A stretch of DNA of 64,000 nucleotides from contig NZ_CP010029.1 in assembly GCF_001656035.1 (NCBI RefSeq), positions 3,173,602-3,237,601 of the forward strand. Direction: 5' to 3'. The DNA is from Yersinia entomophaga (GTDB lineage: Bacteria > Pseudomonadota > Gammaproteobacteria > Enterobacterales > Enterobacteriaceae). Positions 54,947 to 62,965 of the stretch are shown here, piece after piece. The position numbers and the translations under genes are program-made. Numbering within the stretch: the first letter of the stretch is position 1; each line of letters begins with the position of its first letter. The notes below the pieces were generated by a model. That model did no database searches and had not been told where the DNA came from. It was given only the letters and a program-made list of their open reading frames with translations.

Positions 54947-57008
54947 ACTGTCATGGTTCCTGCTTCAACTTAGGAGTAAGCCTGAGTTAATGGTTCTTTT
55001 GGTAATGGTGACAGTGATAGCTATGCTAGTCGTCCCTTTACCAACTTTCTTAATCGATTTTTTGATCGGTTTGAATATCATGATTTCTGTACTTATTTTT
55101 ATGGGTTCGTTTTATATCACCAATATTCTTAACTTCAAGACATTTCCCTCTATTTTACTTATTAGTACTTTATTTAGACTAGCGCTCTCTATCAGTACCA
55201 GCAGACTGATTCTATTAGAAGCTGATGCTGGAGATATTATAGCTACTTTTGGCGAGTTTGTTATTCAGGACAATTTAGTCGTAGGGATAGTCGTCTTCGC
55301 CATAGTCACTGTTGTGCAATTTATTGTAATCACCAAAGGTTCAGAGCGTATTGCTGAGGTGGCAGCGAGATTCTCTCTGGATGCCATGCCTGGCAAACAA
55401 ATGAGTATTGACGCTGATGCGCGTTCGGGAATTATTGATAACGATCAGGTGAAAATAAGGCGAGGCGTTCTAGAACAGGAAAGTCAGTTATTTGGTTCTT
55501 TTGATGGCGCAATGAAGTTTATTAAAGGTGATGCTATCGCCGGTATCATTATTATTTTTGTCAATCTTGTTGGGGGGATTTCTGTAGGTGTTGCTCAGAT
55601 GGGAATGGATATGTCCGCTGCACTCAGTAGTTATACACTTCTGACGATCGGTGATGGTTTGGTTGCGCAGATCCCTGCACTGCTGATTTCCATCAGCGCT
55701 GGTTTTATTGTTACCAGGGTGAGTGGGAATGATAAAAACCTTGGGGAAAATATTGTATCAGAGCTATTTTATAATGACTTTTCTCTTCTGGTTACTGCAA
55801 TTATAACTTGTACTATAGGTTTCTTACCTGGATTTCCAACGTTCATATTTATTATACTTTCCTGCCTACTTTTTGGTCTGTATTTTTATCGGTTCTATAA
55901 AAAAAGTAAAGAAGATAAATCGGTTAATAAAGTACCTACGGGAGTTATAGATACTCCTAATAATGTTACTACCGGCGAGACCATCAGGACTATAGAGAAC
56001 ATTGATGATTATGTTCCAGAAACTCTGCCTATAATTGTTTCAGTGTCTGTTGTTCATCAGAAAATATTAGAAGATAGAGACTTTTCGCTAAAAATAAAAA
56101 AGGATATTTTCATAAAATTTGGATATAGAGTTCCAGATATAGCGATAAATTACTCCCCTACCATCGAGCAAGGAAAGATAATTATCTTGATCAATGAAAT
56201 ATTTGCTGGCGAATTTAGTATAAGATTCGGTCATTTAAAAATCATTGGTTCAACTGATGAACTGGACATTTTAGGCATAGAGTTATTTGTTATACAAGAA
56301 GATAATGGTTCTTCGAGTAAATGGATTGATAGTAAAAACCAGGAAAATGCGACGGCGCTAGGTCTGAATTTTTGCGATGATATAACGGAAATGGTCGGTT
56401 GCATTAGCGGGTTATTATTACGTCATATCCACGAGTTTTTTGGTATTCAGGAAGCCAAAAATTTATTAGATGATCTGGAAGCTAAATGTCCAGAATTACT
56501 GAAAGAATGTTATAGACATGCCACAGTACAGAAAATCACCGAAGTATTTCAAAGGCTTTTAGCCGAAAAAATATCAATACGAAATATGAAGCTGATTTTA
56601 GAATCTTTAGTGCAATGGGCTCCTAAAGAGAAAGATACACTGATGTTAGTTGAACATATTCGATGTACGTTAAACCGATATATATCAGATAAGTTCTCAG
56701 TTTTAGGCGTAATGAATGTATTAATGCTTGGCGGAGGTGTTGAAGATACTATCAGGCAAGGAATTCGACAATCATCAGGAGGGACATTTTTAAACTTAGA
56801 GCCAGATAATGCGGAAAAAATAGTTCAATCACTATCGCTGGCAATAAGTAATGTAAATATCTCTTTGAGAGATTTGATAGTTCTAGTTCCTGTTGATATT
56901 CGCCGTTTCGTTAAAAAAATCGTAGAAGATCGTTTCCCTGATTTAGAGGTGATCTCCTTTAATGAAATTTCAGAATCTACAAAAATAAATGTAATAAAAA
57001 CCATATGA
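54939..57008 (+). CDS. sctV: T3SS export gate protein SctV (InvA/MxiA-like)
   Basis: 689 residues if the second ATG (54939) is used, which has AGGG at better spacing; 691 from 54933. About eight membrane helices fill residues 15-320, with the FHIPEP loop 'ITKGSERIAEVAARFSLDAMPGKQMSIDAD' near 130-160. The cytoplasmic nonamer-ring domain follows and ends 'RFPDLEVISFNEI...NVIKTI', as in InvA. It selects substrates at the export gate. Confidence 0.97.
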   Translation: MRRLSWFLLQLRSKPELMVLLVMVTVIAMLVVPLPTFLIDFLIGLNIMISVLIFMGSFYITNILNFKTFPSILLISTLFRLALSISTSRLILLEADAGDIIATFGEFVIQDNLVVGIVVFAIVTVVQFIVITKGSERIAEVAARFSLDAMPGKQMSIDADARSGIIDNDQVKIRRGVLEQESQLFGSFDGAMKFIKGDAIAGIIIIFVNLVGGISVGVAQMGMDMSAALSSYTLLTIGDGLVAQIPALLISISAGFIVTRVSGNDKNLGENIVSELFYNDFSLLVTAIITCTIGFLPGFPTFIFIILSCLLFGLYFYRFYKKSKEDKSVNKVPTGVIDTPNNVTTGETIRTIENIDDYVPETLPIIVSVSVVHQKILEDRDFSLKIKKDIFIKFGYRVPDIAINYSPTIEQGKIIILINEIFAGEFSIRFGHLKIIGSTDELDILGIELFVIQEDNGSSSKWIDSKNQENATALGLNFCDDITEMVGCISGLLLRHIHEFFGIQEAKNLLDDLEAKCPELLKECYRHATVQKITEVFQRLLAEKISIRNMKLILESLVQWAPKEKDTLMLVEHIRCTLNRYISDKFSVLGVMNVLMLGGGVEDTIRQGIRQSSGGTFLNLEPDNAEKIVQSLSLAISNVNISLRDLIVLVPVDIRRFVKKIVEDRFPDLEVISFNEISESTKINVIKTI

Positions 57009-57019
57009 ATGGAGTTTAT

Positions 57020-57427
57020 ATGAAATATAAATTTATTGAAATGCTTAATGTTTTCCTTAGCTCGGTAGGGCGTGATGATTTAGTTAATAAAAATCTTGAT
57101 TGCCACTCTACCGTTCAACTTGAGCTTGACGGAAGGCAGGCTATTAATGTTGACATGCACAGTGATGATATTATTCTCTGGATGTCACTATCTGAATACA
57201 TTCCTTCCAGGATCGAGCAGGTCAGCGTTAGGTTACTTAACTCTATATTAGAGTATCAGTCTTCTTGCTTTCAACCAGGGCAGCCAGCGTTACTTGTTCA
57301 TGATAATTTATTAATTATGAGCGCCGTTTTAAATAGCGCAGCTTTGGATGATTTGAGTTTGTTTGCTAATAGTCTGGAAGAATTCTTCGATCGCAGCACG
57401 CATCTTGAAGAAATTTTAATTTATTAA
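57020..57427 (+). CDS. T3SS class IB chaperone (InvB/Spa15-like)
   Basis: 135 residues from the ATG at 57020, which has GGAG six bases upstream; this is the exact InvB length. Small, acidic and of the CesT/InvB type ('QLELDGRQAINVDM', 'LDDLSLFANSLEEFFDRS'). InvB and Spa15 bind several effectors and deliver them to the export gate; InvB clients in Salmonella include SopE and SipA. The SopD-like protein could be a client, but nothing in the sequence shows it. Confidence 0.85.
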   Translation: MKYKFIEMLNVFLSSVGRDDLVNKNLDCHSTVQLELDGRQAINVDMHSDDIILWMSLSEYIPSRIEQVSVRLLNSILEYQSSCFQPGQPALLVHDNLLIMSAVLNSAALDDLSLFANSLEEFFDRSTHLEEILIY

Positions 57428-57430
57428 ATT

Positions 57431-58723
57431 ATGAGATTATTTGACTATGGCGCTCATCCAACCCGAATAAGCGGTGTATTAATCGAGGCTCCATTACCTA
57501 GGTGTTTCATCGGCGAGATATGTGTGATTAAACGTTCTTTGACTAACGGAGAGTTAATCGCTAAAGCTCAGGTTATTGGTTTCTGTGCCGGGCAAACTCT
57601 ATTAAGTCTGATAGGTCGAGTTCAGGGACTTTCTCTGGATGCGGTAATTTTACCGTTGGGTAAACCCTTTCAGTTTCCTATGAGCGAGTCTTTGTTAGGA
57701 AAAGTATTTAAGGCCTCGGGTGAGGAGATTCAGTCTTTCTACAGCTCTTCTGAACCTCCAGATAACCAACCGTTGGAGTGGAGGAACATAGATTCATCGC
57801 CACCAGAAATCACACAAAGGAGGGCAATTGGTAACAGATTTGATACTGGAATCAAAGCGATAGATGGTTTACTTACCTGCGGCAGAGGGCAGCGTTTGGG
57901 TATTTTCGCGGCTGCAGGTGCAGGCAAAACATCGTTGATGAATATGATAATAGCGCATTCTGATGCTGATGTTTGTGTCGTCGCGTTGGTTGGGGAGCGG
58001 GGACGAGAAGTCACAGAATTCATTAATGAAATAGCTGATTCCCCGCGCCGAGACTCGACCATCCTGGTTTATGCTACCTCCGATAGCCCTTCGGTGGAGC
58101 GTTGTAATGCAGCGTTGCTGGCCACATCAATAGCGGAATATTTTCGTGATTTGGGAAAGAATGTGGTGTTATTTGTTGATTCTATGACGCGTTACGCCAG
58201 AGCACTTAGGGATATTGCGCTGTCAGCCGGGGAGTTGCCAGCTCGGCGCGGTTACCCAGCTTCTGTATTTGAGCAACTTCCTTCTTTATTAGAGCGACCA
58301 GGCAACATGCAACAAGGCTCCATTACGGCTTTCTATACGATATTGCTAGAAAGCGAGGAGGAGATAGATCCCATTGGTGATGAGATTCGCTCAATTCTAG
58401 ATGGTCATATTTATCTTAATTATAGATTAGCCGGACGCGGGCATTATCCTGCCATTGATATATTAAAGAGCGTAAGCCGTATTTTCTCGAAGATCACGAC
58501 TCCTGAGCATTATCAGGCTGCCACAGATTTACGGGACATACTAGCCCGGTTAGATGACATTCAATTTTATCTGGATTTAGGAGAGTATCAGCGTGGTGAA
58601 AATCAGGAAAATGATCGAGCATTAGATAGAAAAGAGAAAATAGAACTGTTTTTAAAACAGAAGACCGGTGCGAAGAGTCTATTTTTAGAAACACAAAGAG
58701 CGTTGTATGAACTTACTTCTTAA
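57431..58723 (+). CDS. sctN: T3SS ATPase SctN (InvC/Spa47-like)
   Basis: 430 residues (InvC 431). Walker A 'AAAGAGKTSL' near 160-169, 'ALVGERGREVTEF' near 185, Walker B 'NVVLFVDSMTRYARALRDIALSAGELPARRGYPASVF' near 240-275, and the C-terminal helical domain. It is a hexameric F1-like ATPase that strips chaperones and unfolds substrates. It overlaps sctO by 17 bases. Confidence 0.97.
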   Translation: MRLFDYGAHPTRISGVLIEAPLPRCFIGEICVIKRSLTNGELIAKAQVIGFCAGQTLLSLIGRVQGLSLDAVILPLGKPFQFPMSESLLGKVFKASGEEIQSFYSSSEPPDNQPLEWRNIDSSPPEITQRRAIGNRFDTGIKAIDGLLTCGRGQRLGIFAAAGAGKTSLMNMIIAHSDADVCVVALVGERGREVTEFINEIADSPRRDSTILVYATSDSPSVERCNAALLATSIAEYFRDLGKNVVLFVDSMTRYARALRDIALSAGELPARRGYPASVFEQLPSLLERPGNMQQGSITAFYTILLESEEEIDPIGDEIRSILDGHIYLNYRLAGRGHYPAIDILKSVSRIFSKITTPEHYQAATDLRDILARLDDIQFYLDLGEYQRGENQENDRALDRKEKIELFLKQKTGAKSLFLETQRALYELTS

Positions 58724-59168
58724 AAACAAAAATTACTTACGTTTGCTTGAAAAAAAACTGAAGCGTTCCCAGATTGAATTGAACTCAATAAATAAGAAAA
58801 TAACATCAGTGAGTGAGAAAGTTGAAAGCATCGCTACGCGGATCGAAATCTTAGATATGCAAGCTGGATTATTCGATCAGAAAATGAAGTTTACCAGAGA
58901 GGATTTTTTTGATAATCGCCGCCAGAAATCAATAGTTTTGAACGAAATATTCTTATTAAAATATAAGATAGAAACGTTGGATGGAGATTTACAGCAGCTA
59001 AAGCAGAACAGAAATATAATCACCAAGCGAGTCATGAATTTTAATATAAAGTGTGAAAAGTTCCAAAAATATCTTACTGGGTTACGCTGCAACCATAGTT
59101 TAAAATCTGAGACTTCGAGGGAAATTGAAATCGAGGAGCTGTCGGCTCATGGTGGTATTCGAATATAA
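58707..59168 (+). CDS. sctO: T3SS central stalk protein SctO (InvI/Spa13-like)
   Basis: 153 residues (InvI 147), highly charged and predicted to be almost wholly coiled coil ('LRLLEKKLKRSQIELNSINKKITSVSEKVESI' style heptads). SctO sits in the ATPase ring as a stalk. It is identified mainly by position, size and coiled-coil character. Confidence 0.85.
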   Translation: MNLLLKNKNYLRLLEKKLKRSQIELNSINKKITSVSEKVESIATRIEILDMQAGLFDQKMKFTREDFFDNRRQKSIVLNEIFLLKYKIETLDGDLQQLKQNRNIITKRVMNFNIKCEKFQKYLTGLRCNHSLKSETSREIEIEELSAHGGIRI

Positions 59169-60246
59169 AATAAATCCGGTATTAAATATTGGACATCATG
59201 AGACAGTATCAATTAATGATGCTGTATCCAGGTCTTTTATCACCGATTCGGTGCTAGTTTCTGTGGCAATGTTACCTGAGGATGAAACGCTCCTCAATAA
59301 AAAGTTAAATCAGGTTAAAGCGCCGTTTCTAAAAGCTAGTTTATCTCTTGATGGTGAACAGCAGGAGGGTGGGTTGCTGTTAGCACCTTTAGTTATCATA
59401 GAAGCGTTATTACACATTAAACAGGGAGTCTCTTTTAGTGCTCAGCCTGAAGTGAAAGAAATACATGATTCGGCATTAACATATTTATTTGGCCGTGAGT
59501 TTATTCATATGAGCTCATTCGCGGGGAATAAGGGTGTGGGCAACCAAAGAAGAATATCGAGCTCTAAAGTTCTTATCGCTTTATCTGATATATTGAAGCT
59601 CGAAAGTACTCATATTGATTCATCTATGCCCACGGTTCAGCGTGAATTACAACAATATCGCGGTGAATATCATTCGGGAGATATAAGCACGCCAAATCAG
59701 AATTCAAGTGAGAAGAATAGAGAGATATTGACCCCATCGCCACAGAATAAAGGACCTATAGGCGGAATGATAACGGGTGATGCCGAGCAATTATTGTTGG
59801 AGTCAGAATGTCTTTCTGGGTCTATTGGTTTGAGTTGGTCACGAGAAGTTGATGCAACGGATGGTTTTTTAGATAAGGTAGGTATGCCAGGGTTACAGAA
59901 AATAGATCTAACGCCTACTTTTTACAGTGATAAGACAGGCACTTTTGATGACTTTTTTGATAATGAGGTGAGCAAGTATATGCCGTTACCACCTGAGAAC
60001 CCAGAGAATGCATCGCGTGGGTTACATTATCGATTTTCGTCTTGGAGTGATACTCCTTCGGTCAGAATTCAACTGGCAAAGATGCAGAGAATATTTGCAA
60101 CGGCCTCTGATGATAACGTGCAGTATATTTTAGATGAAAATTATCATTTGCTGGAAACAGAACGGACTATGATCTTTGAACCACGTAAAACATATAGAGA
60201 AAGAAAATTTGATTATGGATATTCGGATCAGGATGAAAAACCATAA
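59149..60246 (+). CDS. sctP: T3SS needle length regulator SctP (InvJ/Spa32-like)
   Basis: 365 residues from the ATG at 59149 (GAGGAG 10 bases upstream), overlapping the sctO stop. The N-terminal half is polar and low in complexity, as expected for a molecular ruler. The C-terminal part (about 270-365) is more ordered and would hold the substrate-switch domain. It is longer than InvJ (336) and Spa32. Sequence identity in this family is low, so the call rests mainly on position between sctO and sctQ. Confidence 0.75.
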   Translation: MVVFEYKINPVLNIGHHETVSINDAVSRSFITDSVLVSVAMLPEDETLLNKKLNQVKAPFLKASLSLDGEQQEGGLLLAPLVIIEALLHIKQGVSFSAQPEVKEIHDSALTYLFGREFIHMSSFAGNKGVGNQRRISSSKVLIALSDILKLESTHIDSSMPTVQRELQQYRGEYHSGDISTPNQNSSEKNREILTPSPQNKGPIGGMITGDAEQLLLESECLSGSIGLSWSREVDATDGFLDKVGMPGLQKIDLTPTFYSDKTGTFDDFFDNEVSKYMPLPPENPENASRGLHYRFSSWSDTPSVRIQLAKMQRIFATASDDNVQYILDENYHLLETERTMIFEPRKTYRERKFDYGYSDQDEKP

Positions 60247-61178
60247 TGTTTAATTTTCGGCGGGTTACTCGGCAGCATGCGCTAATAATAAAACAGCAGT
60301 TTGACTATGAGCCACAAGTACTGCCGGAGACGATAGCAGCCAATAGGACATATGCAATTTTCCAGCTTCATTGCTCTAAAGAAAGATTAATTGGAGCGAT
60401 CGATCTTGTTGATTGGTGTCGATACATTTGGCCAGAACTGGCTGGGTTGGCCTGGGAATACATCGGTGAACAGCAACTATTAGAATTATTTAAAAATGAA
60501 GTAAGGGAAAGAAAATTATTTTCTGGGGTTTACTCATTACAAGACATTAGTATTTTATCTGGAGAAACAGGACGGAAATATTGGTTGAAAGTTCGTGAAT
60601 ATCATGTTGGCTGGATTTTATTATCGCGTGCACCAATTTATTTAATACCAATAAAAGGCGAAACTGAGTCATTAAGACATTTACCGATAATGAGTAAATG
60701 GATTCTAGGAACCAGTAACATCAGTTATAGACTATTAAATTTATTGGAATTGAGAGATGTTCTTCTAGTGCAACATATTTTGATGGAACTTAAGATATCA
60801 GATAAGGCTATAGCAACATTTTTATATCAGGATCAGGGAGCGATTATTGTGGACACATTAGTTGATAACGAAGGAAATACTGAAAATGATTTTTTGGATG
60901 TTTTGAACGAGAATCCAGACGAGGAATTAATCGCTTTTCCTATAAAAATGTCCGAAATATCAGTTGTTTTAACTTTCGTTCTTGGTAAAAAGTCAATAAG
61001 TCTTGATGAACTGTCAAAGATTCAGGCAGGATTTCAGTTTGAACTAGAACAAGAAATGGAAAAGAAAATAAAAATCTACGCAAATAATCATCTGTTTGCT
61101 GAAGGTGAATTAATCTATATTGATGATGATTTAGGAATTGAAGTAACAAAAATGGCCACTTTAGGCAAGATAGAGTAG
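60246..61178 (+). CDS. sctQ: T3SS sorting platform C-ring protein SctQ (SpaO/Spa33-like)
   Basis: 310 residues (SpaO 303). The C-terminal SpoA domains are visible: 'SEISVVLTFVLGKKSISLDELSKIQ' near 236 and 'IYANNHLFAEGELIYIDDDLGIEVTKM' near 280, aligning with SpaO's 'LPVKLEFVLYRKNVTLAELE' and 'IMANGVLLGNGELVQMNDTLGVEI'. SctQ forms the pods of the sorting platform. The start overlaps the sctP stop (TAATG). An internal start is described separately. Confidence 0.92.
   Translation: MFNFRRVTRQHALIIKQQFDYEPQVLPETIAANRTYAIFQLHCSKERLIGAIDLVDWCRYIWPELAGLAWEYIGEQQLLELFKNEVRERKLFSGVYSLQDISILSGETGRKYWLKVREYHVGWILLSRAPIYLIPIKGETESLRHLPIMSKWILGTSNISYRLLNLLELRDVLLVQHILMELKISDKAIATFLYQDQGAIIVDTLVDNEGNTENDFLDVLNENPDEELIAFPIKMSEISVVLTFVLGKKSISLDELSKIQAGFQFELEQEMEKKIKIYANNHLFAEGELIYIDDDLGIEVTKMATLGKIE
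60849..61178 (+). CDS. Predicted short SctQ product from an internal GTG
   Basis: A GTG at codon 202 is preceded by GGGAG with eight bases of spacing. The local sequence 'GAIIVDTL' aligns with SpaO 'GGIIVETL', where translation is known to restart at Val203 to make the short C-terminal form that stabilises full-length SpaO. The short product would be 109 residues. The ribosome site is seen; its use is inferred. Confidence 0.7.
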   Translation: MDTLVDNEGNTENDFLDVLNENPDEELIAFPIKMSEISVVLTFVLGKKSISLDELSKIQAGFQFELEQEMEKKIKIYANNHLFAEGELIYIDDDLGIEVTKMATLGKIE

Positions 61179-61184
61179 ATAAAA

Positions 61185-61841
61185 ATGCCTGATGACATAT
61201 CGCTTATTGCAATAATAGCAATTGCTTCACTCTTGCCATTTATTATAGCTTCCGGAACCTGTTTTTTAAAGATATCAATTGTTCTTATTATGGTCCGTAA
61301 TGCTATGGGAGTACAACAAATCCCGTCTAATATTGCATTGAACGGAATCGCACTACTTCTTTCTCTCTTTGTGATGATGCCCGTAATCAGTGACATCAAT
61401 GAGTACTCAAAGACGCGGAAAGTAATAGTAACAGATTCAATATCGATTGAAGAATTTATTGATGGAGGGCTAGGGAAATATAAATATTATTTGAAGAAAT
61501 ACGCTGATCCTGAATTGATTTCATTTTTTGAGTCTGTTCAACTGGGGCGTAGCGAGGAAGAGATTGATATTGAAAACGAAGGTGCATCGCTATTTTCACT
61601 TTTACCGGCTTATGCACTCAGTGAGATAAAGTCTGCTTTTGAAATTGGTTTTTATATTTACCTGCCTTTTGTTGTGATTGATTTAATTATCTCAAGCATA
61701 CTGTTGGCACTAGGTATGATGATGATGAGTCCGGTTACAATTTCTGTTCCTATAAAGCTTATTCTATTCGTGGCTATAGATGGATGGTCCCTGATATCTA
61801 AAGGATTAATTATGCAATACATGGAACTTTCTCAGCAATAG
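61185..61841 (+). CDS. sctR: T3SS export gate protein SctR (SpaP/Spa24-like)
   Basis: 218 residues (SpaP 224). Family motifs 'FIIASGTCFLKISIVLIMVRNAMGVQQIPSN' near 18-50 and 'FEIGFYIYLPFVVIDLIISSILLALGMMMMSPV' near 145-180. Four hydrophobic segments are present. Five SctR subunits form the core of the export gate. Confidence 0.97.
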   Translation: MPDDISLIAIIAIASLLPFIIASGTCFLKISIVLIMVRNAMGVQQIPSNIALNGIALLLSLFVMMPVISDINEYSKTRKVIVTDSISIEEFIDGGLGKYKYYLKKYADPELISFFESVQLGRSEEEIDIENEGASLFSLLPAYALSEIKSAFEIGFYIYLPFVVIDLIISSILLALGMMMMSPVTISVPIKLILFVAIDGWSLISKGLIMQYMELSQQ

Positions 61842-61844
61842 CTT

Positions 61845-62108
61845 ATGGAACAGATAATTTATGCAAGCAATAAGGCATTGTTACTCATCGTTATTCTATC
61901 CGCTATTCCTGTATTGGTTGCGACTATAGTTGGGCTATTTGTCGGATTAATACAGACGGTAACTCAGCTACAGGAGCAAACTTTGCCTTTTGGTTTGAAA
62001 TTACTAGCAGTATTCGGCTCGTTATTTATGATGTCAGGATGGTTAGCAGATAAAATAACGAGTTATACCCTAGAGGTTTTATCTATTGCGCTTCAACCGC
62101 TAACCTAA
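61845..62108 (+). CDS. sctS: T3SS export gate protein SctS (SpaQ/Spa9-like)
   Basis: 87 residues (SpaQ 86) with two membrane helices (about 10-35 and 48-75) and the conserved linker 'GLIQTVTQLQEQTLPFGLKLLAV'. It is part of the SctRST export gate. Three bases separate it from sctR. Confidence 0.96.
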   Translation: MEQIIYASNKALLLIVILSAIPVLVATIVGLFVGLIQTVTQLQEQTLPFGLKLLAVFGSLFMMSGWLADKITSYTLEVLSIALQPLT

Positions 62109-62115
62109 ATGTTGT

Positions 62116-62910
62116 ATGAATAATAATACTATTAACTTATATATTTCTTTATACGATACCTTTAGCTCTGGCATGATAACGCTCAGTATTGCCTATTTAC
62201 GCATTGCTCCAGTTTTCTTTCTCTTGCCTTTTTTAAACACTAAACTTCTAAATGGAATAGTGATTAAGAATAGCCTAATTATTTATATAATTTTAGGTCT
62301 GTGGCCATATTTATCCGTAGGTGATGATGTCAGAGAGCAGCGAGAAATTATTGATATTGTATTATATGAACTATTAATCGGCATTATCTTTGCTTTTCTA
62401 ATTTGCTTACCCTTCTTTGTAGCTAATATTATCGGTGAGATAATTGATAATCAGCGAGGTGCGACAATTAGTGATACGATTGATCCTGCTAATGGCATTG
62501 AGTCATCTGAGTTTTCTGCATTTCTTAATTACTTGATATGCATGATTTTCTTAGCTGATGGCGGGGTGTATAAATTAGTCGCGGCTTTTGCTGATAGTTA
62601 TCGCATGATGCCATTCTGTCAGGGTTTTTCTCATTTTGAACCACTGATAATTGGGGCTTGGTTAAATTCATTGGTGAGCCAAGGGTTGATACTGGCATCA
62701 CCGGTTTTGGTGACATTATTTCTTAGTGAGGTTGCACTGGGGCTATATTCACGTTTTTGCCCGCAACTTAATGCCTTTTCCCTCTCTCTAGCGATAAAGT
62801 CTATTATTGCATTTAGCGTTTTTTTGCTTTATTTCCATAATGAAATACCGTCAATATTAGTATCTATGGTAGACATGTCTCTTTTATTGGATATTTTTAC
62901 GCTTAAATAA
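62116..62910 (+). CDS. sctT: T3SS export gate protein SctT (SpaR/Spa29-like)
   Basis: 264 residues (SpaR 263), strongly hydrophobic, with 'EIIDNQRGATISDTIDPANGIESSEFSAFLN' near 112-143 as the family signature. One SctT copy completes the export gate core. It is 7 bases from sctS and 55 bases from sctU. Confidence 0.96.
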   Translation: MNNNTINLYISLYDTFSSGMITLSIAYLRIAPVFFLLPFLNTKLLNGIVIKNSLIIYIILGLWPYLSVGDDVREQREIIDIVLYELLIGIIFAFLICLPFFVANIIGEIIDNQRGATISDTIDPANGIESSEFSAFLNYLICMIFLADGGVYKLVAAFADSYRMMPFCQGFSHFEPLIIGAWLNSLVSQGLILASPVLVTLFLSEVALGLYSRFCPQLNAFSLSLAIKSIIAFSVFLLYFHNEIPSILVSMVDMSLLLDIFTLK

Positions 62911-62965
62911 ATTAAGTTATTTTTATTTGAATTTCGATGAAGTATATTTTTTATTTGGGAATAGA

